Shown one piece after another: positions 1 through 9,702 of a stretch of 64,000 bases of DNA (position 1 is its first letter; the number at the start of each line of letters is the position of its first letter). Source of the DNA: Sodaliphilus pleomorphus. GTDB taxonomy: Bacteria > Bacteroidota > Bacteroidia > Bacteroidales > Muribaculaceae. Location of the stretch: the NCBI RefSeq assembly GCF_009676955.1, contig NZ_CP045696.1:620001-684000 (forward strand), written 5' to 3'. A model generated the notes under the pieces. It saw nothing but the letters and a program-made list of their open reading frames with translations, made no database searches and had not been told where the DNA came from. The translations under genes were made by a program, and so were the position numbers.

Positions 1-34
1 TAGAAAAAGAGAGAGCGTATAGCCGAAAAGAGGG

Positions 35-985
35 ATGAACAACCTATTGAATTTTCTTGTAAAGCACGTGTCGTGGTTTGTATTCATATTTTATGTGATT
101 ATGAGCTGCGTGCTGCTTTTCAACAACAATCCCTACCAGCAGAGTGTGTACCTGACCTCGGCCAACGGGCTGAGCGCCACGGTGTACAAAGCCTACAGCA
201 CGGTGACCTCCTACTTCAACCTGCGCACCATCAACGACGAGCTGCAACAGCGCAACGCGGCACTCGAGATGCAGGTGATAGGGCTGGAGAAACAGGTCGA
301 CAACCTGAAGATACAGTTGCCCGACACCAATGGGGTGCAGCCGCTGTTGAGGCAATACAACTATGTGGTGGCCAACGTGATAAGCAACAGCGTGTCGCAA
401 CCCTACAACTACATCACCATCGACCGCGGCGCCCTCGACGGCATCGAGCCCGAGATGGGCGTAGTCGACCACAACGGTGTGGTGGGCATTGTGAACGCGG
501 TGGGACGCCACTCGGCGCGCATCATCTCGCTCTTGAACCCCTACATGAGGCTCTCGTGCAAGGTGAAGCGCAACAACTACTTTGGCAGCATGATGTGGGA
601 CGGGCGCAACCCAGAATATGCCACACTGCAGGAGCTGCCCAAGCAGGGACACTACCTCAAGGGCGACACAGTGGTCACGAGCGGCTACTCGGCCGTGTTC
701 CCCGAGGGCATCATCGTGGGCTATGTGGTGAGCAAGGAGCGCGACATGAGCGGCACCTTTGTCTCGCTCAAGGTGCGGCTGGCCACCAACTTCATGCAGC
801 TGAGCACCGTGCGCGCTGTGAAAAACAAGATGAAGGTGGAGCTCAAGGCACTTGAAAGCAAAGACGAGAACAAGCAAGCTGCCGAGCAGCAGAAGGCCCA
901 GGATGCCACCAAGCGCAAACTCGACCGTGCTGCAGCCAAGGCAGCCCAGGCCCGCGAGGGCAGAAAGGAGGCAAAACGCCCATGA
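35..985 (+). CDS. mreC: Rod shape-determining protein MreC
   Basis: MreC is a bitopic inner-membrane protein that links the cytoplasmic MreB filament to the periplasmic wall-elongation machinery. The 316-residue product has one hydrophobic segment at about residues 12-30, a coiled coil at about 68-95, then the beta-rich periplasmic MreC domain to about 275. An Ala/Lys-rich charged tail (about 276-316) follows; it is longer than in many homologues and low in complexity. It is the first gene of an mreC-mreD-mrdA-rodA operon. The 34 bases before it probably hold the end of, or the spacer after, mreB, which is outside the window. The stop overlaps mreD by 4 bases (ATGA). Confidence 0.95.
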   Translation: MNNLLNFLVKHVSWFVFIFYVIMSCVLLFNNNPYQQSVYLTSANGLSATVYKAYSTVTSYFNLRTINDELQQRNAALEMQVIGLEKQVDNLKIQLPDTNGVQPLLRQYNYVVANVISNSVSQPYNYITIDRGALDGIEPEMGVVDHNGVVGIVNAVGRHSARIISLLNPYMRLSCKVKRNNYFGSMMWDGRNPEYATLQELPKQGHYLKGDTVVTSGYSAVFPEGIIVGYVVSKERDMSGTFVSLKVRLATNFMQLSTVRAVKNKMKVELKALESKDENKQAAEQQKAQDATKRKLDRAAAKAAQAREGRKEAKRP

Positions 986-1500
986 CCAAGACAGTACTAC
1001 AACTTGTGGCACTGGGCATCGTGCTGCTGCTGGCCCAGGTGATATGCAACAAGATAGTGTTGCTCGACGTGGCCACGCCCATTGTGTTTATCTACCTGAT
1101 ACTGCGGTTGCCGGTGTACTTTTCCAAAAACTGGACCTACACGATAGCCTTTGTGCTGGGCTTCATCGTCGACCTGTTCAACAACACCATGGGCATGAAC
1201 GCCCTCTCGTGCACGCTGCTGGCAGCCATGCGCAGGCCAGTGTTTGAGGCCTACTTCACGCGCGACGACGACATGAGCAACCCAATGCCCTCGATCGCAT
1301 CGCTGGGCGTGGGAGGCTACTTAAAGTACATGTCGACCATGGTGCTGGCCTACTGCACAATATTGTTTTTGATACAGGCCTTCTCGCTGCACGACATTGT
1401 GCTCACGCTGTGCCGCATCGTGGCCAGCAGCGCATTGACGGTTTTACTCTTGTTCGGTATCGACACTTTAGTAAGCACTCAACGTGAGGAAAGATTATAA
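982..1500 (+). CDS. mreD: Rod shape-determining protein MreD
   Basis: MreD is a small polytopic inner-membrane partner of MreC in the elongasome. The 172-residue product is almost entirely hydrophobic, with about five predicted membrane segments, and has the usual family length. The start ATG overlaps the mreC stop as ATGA, which implies translational coupling. Its own 3' end overlaps the GTG start of mrdA by 17 bases. The family is weakly conserved in sequence, so the assignment rests largely on size, hydrophobicity and its position between mreC and mrdA. Confidence 0.9.
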   Translation: MTKTVLQLVALGIVLLLAQVICNKIVLLDVATPIVFIYLILRLPVYFSKNWTYTIAFVLGFIVDLFNNTMGMNALSCTLLAAMRRPVFEAYFTRDDDMSNPMPSIASLGVGGYLKYMSTMVLAYCTILFLIQAFSLHDIVLTLCRIVASSALTVLLLFGIDTLVSTQREERL

Positions 1501-3331
1501 TCTCGAGAAAAGAAAACTTGTGATAGGCGGCTTCATTGTGGTGATGGTCATCATCTACACGGTGCGTCTGTTCCAGCTGCAACTGAGCGACAGCACCTAC
1601 AAGGCCAACGCCGATAGCAACGCCTTTGTCAACCGCACGATATACCCGTCGCGAGGGCTCATCTACGACCGCAACGGCAAGCTGGTGGTCTACAACCAGC
1701 CGGCCTACGACCTCACGATCACCCCCAAAGACGTGCTGCCCTTCGACACCATCGACTTCTGCAACACGCTGCAAATCTCACGCCAGGAGCTGGACCAGCG
1801 CTGGCACGAGATGGAGAGCAAGCGCAGCTACTCGCCCTATGTCGAGCAGGTGCTGCTCTCCAACCTCACGCCCGAGGACTGCGGGCGCATCCAGGAGAAG
1901 CTGTACCGCTTCCCGGGCTTCGACGTGCAACAGCGCATCTTGCGCAAGTACAACTACCTGGCGGCAGCCAACGTGCTGGGCGACATACGCGAGGTGAACC
2001 AGGACGACATCGACAAGGATCCCTACTACAAGCCAGGCGACTACACGGGCGACCTGGGCCTGGAAAAGAGCTACGAGAAGTTTCTGCGCGGGCGCAAGGG
2101 GCAGCAGGTGCTCATACGCGACGCTGTGGGCAAGATCAAGGGTCGCTACAACGACGGGCGCAACGACGTGGCGCCTATACCTGGCCACGACTTGCGACTG
2201 AGCATCGACATCGAGCTTCAAGCCTTCGGGGAGCAGCTCATGCAGAACAAGATAGGTGCAGTGGTGGCCATCGACCCGTCGACGGGCGAGATTCTGGCCC
2301 TGGTCTCAAGCCCGGGCTACGACCCGTCGCTGCTCGTGGGCAAGGGCCGCGGCAAGAACTACGGCAAGCTGGTGAACAATCCCTACAAGCCACTCTTCGA
2401 CCGTGCCATCATGGCCGCCTACCCTCCCGGCTCCACCTTCAAGCCCACGCAGGGCCTCATCTTCAGGCAGGAGGGCATCGTCGACCTCAACACGATGTAT
2501 CCCTGCCATCACGGCTACTACAACGGGGGACTGCACGTGGGCTGCCACGGCCATGCCTCGCCCATCTCGCTCATTCCGGCCCTGGAGACGTCGTGCAACG
2601 CCTACTTCTGCTGGGGATTCTGGCACATGATGGGCGACCGCAAGAAATACGGGTCGACGGCCAAGGCCTTCGACAAGTGGAAGAAATACCTGGTGTCGAT
2701 GGGCTACGGCTACAAGCTGGGCATCGACCTGCCCGGCGAGAGCCGCGGCTTCATCCCCAACGTGGCCTACTACGACAAGAACCTGGGCAAGGGCCGGTGG
2801 ACCGGCAACTCGATTATCTCGGTGGCCATAGGCCAGGGCGAGGTGCTGGCCACGCCGTTGCAGATTGCCAACCTGTGTGCCACCATCGCCAACCGTGGCT
2901 ACTACATCACGCCCCACGTGGTGAAGCGCATAGCCGGCGTGGGGGTGCTCAAGAAGTACTTGAAGCGCCACTACACCAAGGTGAGCCCGCGCTACTATGT
3001 CGACATTGTAGAGGGCATGCGCCGCGCTGTGCTGGGGGGCACCTGCACGCGGGCCAACCTGCCGGGCATCGAGGTGTGCGGCAAGACGGGTACGGCCCAG
3101 AACCCCCACGGCAAGGACCACTCGGCCTTCATGGGATTTGCCCCGATGAACAATCCCAAGATAGCCGTGTGCGCCTATATTGAAAATGCCGGCTTCGGTG
3201 CCACCTATGGCGTGCCCATAGGCAGCCTCATGATAGAGAAGTACTTGACCGGCAAGGTGTCGCGACAGTACCTGGTAGATGAAATGATGCATTCTAACAC
3301 GATTATTTACAGTGGAGTTTCAAAGCACTAG
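1484..3331 (+). CDS. mrdA: Penicillin-binding protein 2 (peptidoglycan DD-transpeptidase)
   Basis: PBP2 is the class B transpeptidase that cross-links peptidoglycan during lateral elongation, acting in the periplasm with RodA. The 615-residue protein has an N-terminal membrane anchor (about 12-30), a PBP dimer/pedestal domain (about 50-230) and a transpeptidase domain. The active-site SxxK is visible as PGSTFK with Ser at residue 317, and the KTG motif as CGKTGTAQ near residue 535. Translation must begin at the GTG at 1484 inside the mreD end, since this keeps the short basic N-terminus before the anchor. It overlaps rodA by 20 bases. Confidence 0.95.
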   Translation: MRKDYNLEKRKLVIGGFIVVMVIIYTVRLFQLQLSDSTYKANADSNAFVNRTIYPSRGLIYDRNGKLVVYNQPAYDLTITPKDVLPFDTIDFCNTLQISRQELDQRWHEMESKRSYSPYVEQVLLSNLTPEDCGRIQEKLYRFPGFDVQQRILRKYNYLAAANVLGDIREVNQDDIDKDPYYKPGDYTGDLGLEKSYEKFLRGRKGQQVLIRDAVGKIKGRYNDGRNDVAPIPGHDLRLSIDIELQAFGEQLMQNKIGAVVAIDPSTGEILALVSSPGYDPSLLVGKGRGKNYGKLVNNPYKPLFDRAIMAAYPPGSTFKPTQGLIFRQEGIVDLNTMYPCHHGYYNGGLHVGCHGHASPISLIPALETSCNAYFCWGFWHMMGDRKKYGSTAKAFDKWKKYLVSMGYGYKLGIDLPGESRGFIPNVAYYDKNLGKGRWTGNSIISVAIGQGEVLATPLQIANLCATIANRGYYITPHVVKRIAGVGVLKKYLKRHYTKVSPRYYVDIVEGMRRAVLGGTCTRANLPGIEVCGKTGTAQNPHGKDHSAFMGFAPMNNPKIAVCAYIENAGFGATYGVPIGSLMIEKYLTGKVSRQYLVDEMMHSNTIIYSGVSKH

Positions 3332-4781
3332 CGAAAATACAACCGTAATCAAGTCGCTCGACTGGATCACCGTCGGGCTCTACCTGGTGCTTGTGGTGCT
3401 GGGTGCGATAAGCATCTATGCCGCAAGCTACAACTTCGACCACGCCAGCATGTTCAGCTTTCAGGAGTTCTCGGGCAAGCAATTTCTGTGGATAGGCTTC
3501 GCGCTCATCATAGGCTTTGCGCTGCTCATGATCGACCGGCGCGTCTACGAGGCCTATGCCTACCCCATCTATGCCTTCATGATGCTGCTGCTGGCGGTGA
3601 CCATCGTGATAGCGCCCAACGTGAAGGGGTCGCACTCGTGGATAGTGCTGGGGCCGGTGAGCCTGCAACCGGCCGAGTTTGCCAAGTTTGCCACGGCTCT
3701 GGCGCTGGCCAAGCTGTTCAACACCTACAACTTTGCGCTCAACAGCGCCAAGCACTATGCCATAGCGCTGGGCATCATCTTCCTGCCCATCATGCTCATC
3801 ATCCTGCAGAACGAGACGGGGTCGTCGCTGGTCTACACCTCGCTCATCCTGGTGCTCTACCGCGAGGGCATGAGCGGCTTTGTGCTCTATGCCCTGGTGT
3901 GTGCGGTGGTCTTTTTTGTGGTGGCGCTCAAGTTTTCGGCCATGACCATCATGGGCATCTCGCTGGGCGCCTTCATCGTGCTGGTGATCATCATGGTGCT
4001 CATTGTGGGCATGCTGCTGGTGTATTGCCGGTCGCTCGTGCTGGGGCGCAACGTGGGGCTGGCCTATGCTGGCTGCGCCCTTGTGGCCACAGGGCTGCAC
4101 TATGTGGGAGTCGACATCAACGGCTATGCATTCTTTTTCACCGTGATAGGCGGCAGCCTGGTGTATTTGCTCATAGGCATGTTTCACGACGACCTGCGCA
4201 AGGTGCTCATCACGGTAATCTTTGCCGTGGCCTCGGTAGCGTTTCTGTTTACCGTGAACTTTGCCTTCAACAACGTGCTTGAGCCCCACCAGCAGATGCG
4301 CATCAAGGTGGTGCTGGGCATTGAGGACGACCCGCGCGGTGCAGGCTACAACGTGAATCAGAGCAAGATAGCCATAGGCTCGGGCGGCCTCACGGGCAAG
4401 GGATTTCTCAATGGCACGCAGACCAAGCTCAAGTATGTGCCCGAGCAGCACACCGACTTCATCTTCTGCACCATAGGCGAGGAGCAGGGTTTTGTGGGCT
4501 CGGTGGGCGTGCTGCTGCTGTTTTTGGCGCTCATCTTACGCATCATCGTCATTGCCGAGCGGCAGCACAACGCCTTCACGCGAGTCTATGCCTATTGTGT
4601 GGCCTCGATATTCATCTTCCACCTGTGCATCAACGTGGGCATGGTCATCGGGCTGTGCCCGGTGATAGGCATCCCGCTGCCCTTCTTCAGCTACGGCGGG
4701 TCGTCGCTGTGGGGCTTCACGGTGCTGCTCTTCATCTTGCTGCGCCTCGATGCCGCCCGCAAAGAATATGGCACGTGGTGA
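3312..4781 (+). CDS. rodA: SEDS-family peptidoglycan glycosyltransferase RodA
   Basis: RodA is the polytopic SEDS glycosyltransferase that polymerises lipid II into glycan strands, paired with PBP2. The 489-residue product has around 12 hydrophobic segments and the SEDS signature in the second half: the EQHTDFIF motif, then GIPLPFFSYGGSS near the C-terminus. It is longer than the roughly 370-residue proteobacterial RodA because of additional hydrophobic sequence in the middle; I believe this is usual in Bacteroidales. The best start is a GTG overlapping mrdA, again indicating coupling. It is the last gene of the elongation operon. Confidence 0.93.
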   Translation: MEFQSTSENTTVIKSLDWITVGLYLVLVVLGAISIYAASYNFDHASMFSFQEFSGKQFLWIGFALIIGFALLMIDRRVYEAYAYPIYAFMMLLLAVTIVIAPNVKGSHSWIVLGPVSLQPAEFAKFATALALAKLFNTYNFALNSAKHYAIALGIIFLPIMLIILQNETGSSLVYTSLILVLYREGMSGFVLYALVCAVVFFVVALKFSAMTIMGISLGAFIVLVIIMVLIVGMLLVYCRSLVLGRNVGLAYAGCALVATGLHYVGVDINGYAFFFTVIGGSLVYLLIGMFHDDLRKVLITVIFAVASVAFLFTVNFAFNNVLEPHQQMRIKVVLGIEDDPRGAGYNVNQSKIAIGSGGLTGKGFLNGTQTKLKYVPEQHTDFIFCTIGEEQGFVGSVGVLLLFLALILRIIVIAERQHNAFTRVYAYCVASIFIFHLCINVGMVIGLCPVIGIPLPFFSYGGSSLWGFTVLLFILLRLDAARKEYGTW

Positions 4782-4878
4782 GGCATGCCCGGTCAAGACC
4801 GGCGCTTTCCTGTGCCCCCTGCTTTTTTTGTTGAAAACATAGACACAGGCACCTGAGCTGCTGCCCACGCTGTGGCAG

Positions 4879-4938
4879 CCCTGTGCCGCGGCTCTGCTGG
4901 CAAAGTGGCAGGGCGGGGTGTCGTGCCGCGGCACAGGG
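4879..4938. terminator. Long-range inverted repeat after rodA (possible terminator)
   Basis: A perfect 13-base inverted repeat (arms 4879-4891 and 4926-4938) closes on a 34-base loop 98 bases after the rodA stop. It has no T tract on the plus strand. The arms contain CTGTGCC/GGCACAG, the core shared with three other hairpins in this window. It may end the mre-rod transcript or be an mRNA-stabilising structure. The rest of the 345-base gap before htrA is AT-rich and contains the htrA promoter and a long untranslated leader. Confidence 0.4.
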
Positions 4939-5047
4939 TGCAAAACAGGGGCAACAGTTTCCTTTAATTTATATAAAATAGCCATATTTTCCTATTAATT
5001 TAGTTTAAAATGGCCCGTGAGGGTATTGTTTTTGCAATTTTGTGTAG

Positions 5048-5055
5048 TACTTTTG
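5048..5055 (+). promoter_or_regulatory. Putative -7 element for htrA
   Basis: TACTTTTG matches the Bacteroidota -7 consensus TAnnTTTG. An ATTG lies 19 bases upstream as a weak -33 element. The implied 5' leader of htrA is about 65 bases and very AT-rich. Confidence 0.4.
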
Positions 5056-5126
5056 ATGGCGAATTTAAAAGTTAAAAATTAACTATTGAATTTTTAAAAT
5101 AGGAAATAATTTAACAAATTACCACT

Positions 5127-6662
5127 ATGAATAAAAGCAAAAGTTCAGTACTCACATTAGTTGTGGCGGCGCTGGCAGGCACTGCCGCAATAGGAGCCAA
5201 TGCACAGGGCCGTGTGGCCGATGTCTACATCCCGTCGCAACAGCAACAGGCAAGCACACAGTACATGGTAAAAACCGGCAGCTCGCGCTCGATGGCCAAC
5301 TATCCCGACTTCACGGGAGTGGCCGAGCACACCATCAACTCGGTGGTGTCGATCAAGAACTACGCCTCGGTGCGCCAGCAGCAGAACAACTTCTTCCAGT
5401 TTGGCGACGGCTGGGACCCGTTTGAATTCTTCTTCGGCCCTGGCAACGGCCAGCAGCAGCGCAAGCAGCAGCAACAGCAACCCAAGAAGAGCGACTCCAA
5501 GCCACAGCTGCGCGGCAGCGGCAGCGGCGTGATCATAAGCGCCGACGGCTACATTGTGACCAACAACCACGTGGTCGACGGAGCCGACAAGCTCACGGTG
5601 ACGCTCAACGACAACAGCGAGTACAACGCCCGCGTGATAGGCACCGACCCCAACACCGACTTGGCCTTGATAAAGATCAATGCCAAGAACCTGCAACCCA
5701 TCACCTTTGCCAACAGCGACGACGTGAAGGTGGGCGAGTGGTGTGTGGCCGTGGGCAACCCCTTCGGCTTCAACTCGAGTGTGACAGTGGGCGTGATAAG
5801 CGCCAAGGGCCGCGGCCTGAACGAGAGTGCCAACTCGGGCATCAAGTCGTTTATCCAGCACGATGCCGCCGTCAATCCAGGCAACAGTGGCGGTGCACTG
5901 GTCAACACCGACGGCGAGCTCATAGGCATCAACACAATGATCTACTCACAGACGGGCAACTATGCCGGCATCTCATTTGCAGTGCCAAGCAACACGGTGC
6001 GCAAGGTGGAGGCCGACCTGCGCCAGTATGGCACCGTGCAACGTGCAGTGCTGGGCATAAGCTACCAGGAGCTTGACGCCGACATGGCCAAGGAGCACAA
6101 GATCACGGCCACCAACGAGGGCATCTATGTGGCCAAGGTCACCGACCGCGGCGCTGCCAAGGAGGCTGGTCTGCAAGAGGGCGACGTGATTGTGAAATTC
6201 AACGGCACGAGCATCAAGAACGGCGGCGAGCTGCAGGAGCAGATGAACAAGCTGCGCCCCGGCGACAAGGCCACACTGGGTTTCTACCGCGACAACAAGT
6301 ACAAGACGGCTCAGGTCACCTTCAAGAACGACCAGGGCACGACCAAGATCACCAAGAACAGCGACTTTGCCTCGCTGGGCGCCTCGTTCCTCAACCTCAC
6401 CAGCAAGGAGAAAGACGATCTATCGATAAGCAACGGCGTGAAGGTGACAGGCGTGCGTGAGGGCAAGTTCAAGGCTGCAGGCGTGCGCGACGGCTTCATC
6501 ATCACCACCATCAACGATGAGCCTGTCAACAGCAGCGACGATGTGGAGACCATCTACGACCAAATCATGCACTCCAATGCCGACAAGGTGATGTATATCA
6601 AGGGCATCACGGCCACAGGCAAGACCAAGTACTATGCCGTCGACTTGAGCGACGCCGAGTAG
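5127..6662 (+). CDS. htrA: Periplasmic Do-family serine protease (HtrA/DegP)
   Basis: A DegP/HtrA-type protease-chaperone that degrades misfolded envelope proteins. The 511-residue product has a signal peptide (about 1-26, ending ANAQ), a Q-rich low-complexity loop near residues 110-125, and a trypsin-like domain. The catalytic triad is readable as His148 (NNHVV), Asp178 (NTDLALI) and Ser254 (GNSGGAL). Two PDZ domains follow at about 305-400 and 415-505. It appears to be a single-gene unit: its own promoter element lies upstream and a hairpin with a T run lies 56 bases after the stop. Confidence 0.95.
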   Translation: MNKSKSSVLTLVVAALAGTAAIGANAQGRVADVYIPSQQQQASTQYMVKTGSSRSMANYPDFTGVAEHTINSVVSIKNYASVRQQQNNFFQFGDGWDPFEFFFGPGNGQQQRKQQQQQPKKSDSKPQLRGSGSGVIISADGYIVTNNHVVDGADKLTVTLNDNSEYNARVIGTDPNTDLALIKINAKNLQPITFANSDDVKVGEWCVAVGNPFGFNSSVTVGVISAKGRGLNESANSGIKSFIQHDAAVNPGNSGGALVNTDGELIGINTMIYSQTGNYAGISFAVPSNTVRKVEADLRQYGTVQRAVLGISYQELDADMAKEHKITATNEGIYVAKVTDRGAAKEAGLQEGDVIVKFNGTSIKNGGELQEQMNKLRPGDKATLGFYRDNKYKTAQVTFKNDQGTTKITKNSDFASLGASFLNLTSKEKDDLSISNGVKVTGVREGKFKAAGVRDGFIITTINDEPVNSSDDVETIYDQIMHSNADKVMYIKGITATGKTKYYAVDLSDAE

Positions 6663-6717
6663 AAAAGACACATCTGCCTTCCCCCCCTTGCAAGAGGCGG
6701 GCAGCAATAGTACCACA

Positions 6718-6762
6718 CGAGAGCCGAGACTGGAACAGCTTCCAATCCCGGCTCTCGTTTTT
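6718..6762 (+). terminator. Rho-independent terminator after htrA
   Basis: Arms CGAGAGCC (6718-6725) and GGCTCTCG (6750-6757) enclose an inner TGGAA/TTCCA stem, followed directly by TTTTT. This is a convincing intrinsic terminator for the rightward htrA transcript. Confidence 0.85.
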
Positions 6763-6845
6763 ATTATGTGTGTGTCACACACACAAATCGCGCCTCGCGC
6801 GCGTGCGCGTACGCAGCAGGCATTCCTTCCGCTCCGAGTCGAGCA

Positions 6846-8555
6846 TCACTTGTAGGCTTCCTGGTGCACGCCTGCCACGGCGCGGCCGCTGGGGTCGTTC
6901 ATGTTCTTGAACGAGGCATCCCAAGCCAGAGCCTCGGCTGTTGAACAAGCCACACTGGGCACGCTGGGCACGCTGCGGGCGGCGCTGTCGCTGGGAAAGT
7001 GCTCGGCAAAGATGCTGCGGTAGTAGTACTCCTCTTTGTTGCGTGGCGGGTTGATGGGGAAGCGCTCGGCGGCACGGGCCATCTGCTCATCGGTCACGGC
7101 AGCGGCGGTGACCCGCTTGAGGGTGTCGATCCAGCTGTAGCCCACCCCGTCGCTGAATTGCTCCTTCTGCCGCCAGGCCACCTCGGGCGGCAGCATGTGG
7201 CCGAAGGCCTCGCGCACGATTTTCTTCTCTATCGTGTTGCCCGGGCACATCTTGAGAGCAGGATTCAGGCGCATGGCCACGTCGATAAACTCCTTGTCGA
7301 GCATGGGCACGCGCCCCTCCACGCCCCAGGCAGCGAGGCTCTTGTTGGCCCGCAGGCAGTCGTAGAGGTGGAGCTTGCCCAGCTTTCTCACTGTCTCCTC
7401 GTGGAAGGCCCGCGCACTGGGCGCCTTGTGAAAGTAGAGATAACCGCCGAAGATCTCGTCGGCCCCCTCGCCCGAGAGCACCATCTTGATACCCATCGAC
7501 TTGATGACTCGTGCCAGCAGATACATGGGCGTGGAGGCGCGTACGGTGGTCACATCGTAGGTCTCGATGAAGTAGATCACGTCGCGCAAGGCATCGAGCC
7601 CCTCCTGCAGGGTATAGTTGATTTCGTGGTGCACGGTGCCTATGTGGCTGGCCACAAGGCGGGCTTTGGCGAGGTCGGGAGCCCCCTTGAGCCCCACGGC
7701 AAAGGAGTGAAGCCGTGGCCAGTAGGCCGGCGACTGGCTGTCGTCCTCGATGCGGCGCGAGGCATAGCGCTGGGCAATGGCCGATATCACCGACGAGTCG
7801 AGGCCGCCGCTCAGCAGCACCCCATAGGGCACATCGCTCATGAGCTGGCGCTTGACAGCGGCATCGAGGGCATCGCCCAGCCGTGTCACTGCCTCATGCT
7901 CGTCGAGCGAGGCATGGGCCACAGCCTGGTAGCTCATCCAGTCGCGCGTGTAGTAGCGCTTGAGGCCGGGGGTCTTGCTGTAGTAGTAGTGGCCGGGCAG
8001 GAAGGGCTCGTAGTGGTCGCAATGCCCTTCAAGCGCCTTGAGCTCGCTGGCCACCATGACCTTGCCGTCGGGGGCATAACCCACATAGAGCGGAATCACC
8101 CCTATGGGGTCGCGCGCCACCAGAAACTCGTCGTGCTCGGCATCGTAGAGGGCAAAGGCAAAGATGCCGTTCAACTGCTCGAGCATGGCTACGATGGCCT
8201 CGTGTCCAGGCACGCCCTGGCTGCGCAGCCGGCGGTAGAGGGCCAGGATGACCTCGCAGTCGCTGCCGGTGAGAAACCGGTAGGAGCCGCCCAGCCTTGC
8301 ACGCAGCTCGAGGTGATTGTAGATCTCGCCGTTCACGGCCAGCACCTGCTTGCCGTCGGGGGCATAGAGGGGCTGGCTGCCCGACTCGGGGTCGACGATG
8401 CTCAGGCGCTCGTGGGCCAGAATGGCCGAACCGCCGCTAAAGATGCCGCTCCAGTCGGGGCCGCGGTGACGCAGCTTGCGGCTCATGCGCAACGCCATGT
8501 CGCGCAACTCGGTGCTTTGCTCTCGTATATTGAAAATTGCTACTATTCCACACAT
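6846..8555 (-). CDS. asnB: Asparagine synthase (glutamine-hydrolysing)
   Basis: Converts aspartate to asparagine using ATP and the amide of glutamine. The 569-residue protein starts MCGIVAIF, so after Met removal Cys2 is the N-terminal nucleophile of the glutaminase domain (about 1-190). The synthetase domain (about 210-500) has the PP-loop SGGLDSS near residue 250 and a conserved SGEGADEIFGGY. The length fits AsnB of the class B type. It is a lone leftward gene, convergent with htrA, and has its own promoter element. The last ~40 residues are low in conservation. Confidence 0.95.
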   Translation of the reverse strand: MCGIVAIFNIREQSTELRDMALRMSRKLRHRGPDWSGIFSGGSAILAHERLSIVDPESGSQPLYAPDGKQVLAVNGEIYNHLELRARLGGSYRFLTGSDCEVILALYRRLRSQGVPGHEAIVAMLEQLNGIFAFALYDAEHDEFLVARDPIGVIPLYVGYAPDGKVMVASELKALEGHCDHYEPFLPGHYYYSKTPGLKRYYTRDWMSYQAVAHASLDEHEAVTRLGDALDAAVKRQLMSDVPYGVLLSGGLDSSVISAIAQRYASRRIEDDSQSPAYWPRLHSFAVGLKGAPDLAKARLVASHIGTVHHEINYTLQEGLDALRDVIYFIETYDVTTVRASTPMYLLARVIKSMGIKMVLSGEGADEIFGGYLYFHKAPSARAFHEETVRKLGKLHLYDCLRANKSLAAWGVEGRVPMLDKEFIDVAMRLNPALKMCPGNTIEKKIVREAFGHMLPPEVAWRQKEQFSDGVGYSWIDTLKRVTAAAVTDEQMARAAERFPINPPRNKEEYYYRSIFAEHFPSDSAARSVPSVPSVACSTAEALAWDASFKNMNDPSGRAVAGVHQEAYK

Positions 8556-8607
8556 AAGCGTTTGAATCGATTTGAAAATAAATTGTCGTTTTGTAAAAAT
8601 AATGGCG

Positions 8608-8615
8608 CAAAACTA
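8608..8615 (-). promoter_or_regulatory. Putative asnB promoter
   Basis: On the minus strand TAGTTTTG matches TAnnTTTG, with GTTG (8636-8639) 20 bases upstream as the -33 element. It leaves a leader of about 50 bases before the asnB ATG. Confidence 0.45.
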
Positions 8616-8697
8616 ATACATTTTGCCGAAATAAACAACAATTTTAAATCTTATTGCCACAAAACGCAACAATCCTGCAACAGCAGCAGCAGGCTGA

Positions 8698-9606
8698 TCA
8701 ATGGTTTTTCCACATCATGAGGCACACGGCAAAGAGCACGAGGACCACGCCTGCAACGTTGAGCCAGGTGAGTGTGCCGCCAAACACGAGCAGCGACACG
8801 GCAAGGGCGGTGATGGGCTCGAGGGCGCCGATGATGGCCGCCGGGGTGCTGCCTATGAGGTGAATGGAGCGGGTGACCAGCAACAGCGATACAATGGTGG
8901 GAAACAAGGCCAGCCCGGCTGCACAGCCCCACGAGCTGGCACCATGCAGGGGCGAGAGGTCGAGCCCGAAGCCACAGCACACAAAGAAGAGCACCAGCCC
9001 CGAGAGCGAGGCATAGAAGGTGAGACTGAAGGCGGGCATGGTGCGCAACACGCTGCGGTTCACTCCCACGATGTAGACGGCATAGGAAAGTCCCGAGGCC
9101 ACAGCCATGACCACGCCCAGCACACTCTGGCGGCCGCCCGAATCGCCATGCAGGCAGCAGATGCCCGCAAAGGCGAGAATGAAGCTCACGAGGGCTACCC
9201 GCGAGAGGCGCTCGTGAAAACAGGCCCACGAGATGAGGGCGACAAACATGGGATAGGTGAACAGGATGACCGAAGCGATGCCGGCATCCATGAGCTTGAA
9301 GCTGACAAACAGGCACACCGACGACAGGGCAAACAGCTGGCCCATGGCCAGCGAGAGCACCAGCTGGCGGCGTGTGGCATGAAAGGGCTGGCCCAGCACG
9401 GCCATGAGCAGGCCCATCAAGAGCACGGTGAGGCCGTAGCGGTAAAACAACACCGACATGGGCGTGACGCCCACGCCGTAGAGCGGAAGGGCAAACAGGG
9501 GGTTGAGCCCGTAGGACACCGACCCCACAACGGCCATCGAGTAGCCGGCCACTTGTGGCGATACACTCTTCATGATGCTTGCATGTGAATTTTTTTCTAC
9601 AATCAT
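8698..9606 (-). CDS. EamA/DMT-family transporter
   Basis: A 302-residue inner-membrane protein with about ten hydrophobic segments arranged as two EamA repeats. The first repeat starts near residue 18 (AGYSMAVVGSVSYG) and the second near residue 160 (VVMAVASGLSYAVYIV). The C-terminal LEPITALAVSLLVFG segment is typical of the drug/metabolite transporter superfamily. The substrate cannot be told from sequence. It is monocistronic and leftward; a 91-base spacer separates it from the small gene upstream. The start chosen (MIVEKNSHAS) gives a short cytoplasmic N-terminus; a downstream Met (MKSVSPQ, residue 12) is also possible. Confidence 0.85.
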   Translation of the reverse strand: MIVEKNSHASIMKSVSPQVAGYSMAVVGSVSYGLNPLFALPLYGVGVTPMSVLFYRYGLTVLLMGLLMAVLGQPFHATRRQLVLSLAMGQLFALSSVCLFVSFKLMDAGIASVILFTYPMFVALISWACFHERLSRVALVSFILAFAGICCLHGDSGGRQSVLGVVMAVASGLSYAVYIVGVNRSVLRTMPAFSLTFYASLSGLVLFFVCCGFGLDLSPLHGASSWGCAAGLALFPTIVSLLLVTRSIHLIGSTPAAIIGALEPITALAVSLLVFGGTLTWLNVAGVVLVLFAVCLMMWKNH

Positions 9607-9614
9607 TGCGGCTG

Positions 9615-9622
9615 CAAAGGTA
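9615..9622 (-). promoter_or_regulatory. Putative -7 element for the EamA transporter
   Basis: TACCTTTG on the minus strand fits TAnnTTTG and lies just 8 bases before the chosen ATG. If it is used, the leader is very short or translation starts at the downstream Met. No clear -33 element is visible. Confidence 0.35.
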
Positions 9623-9702
9623 GCAAAATTTTATGGCATGGCGACCCCCCTCGGGACCATGCCTCACGTTGCCGCGCGCGCACTCAGGCACACGAGCGCA
9701 CG

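Noticed and set aside
6767..6785. TGTGTGTGT-C-ACACACACA palindrome between htrA and asnB
   Set aside because: Simple dinucleotide repeats; probably a weak terminator for asnB but without other support.
6999..8720. Long plus-strand open frame (573 codons)
   Set aside because: Lies antisense to asnB, is rich in His/Val/Gly from GC-biased codons, has no family motif, and would displace a certain gene.
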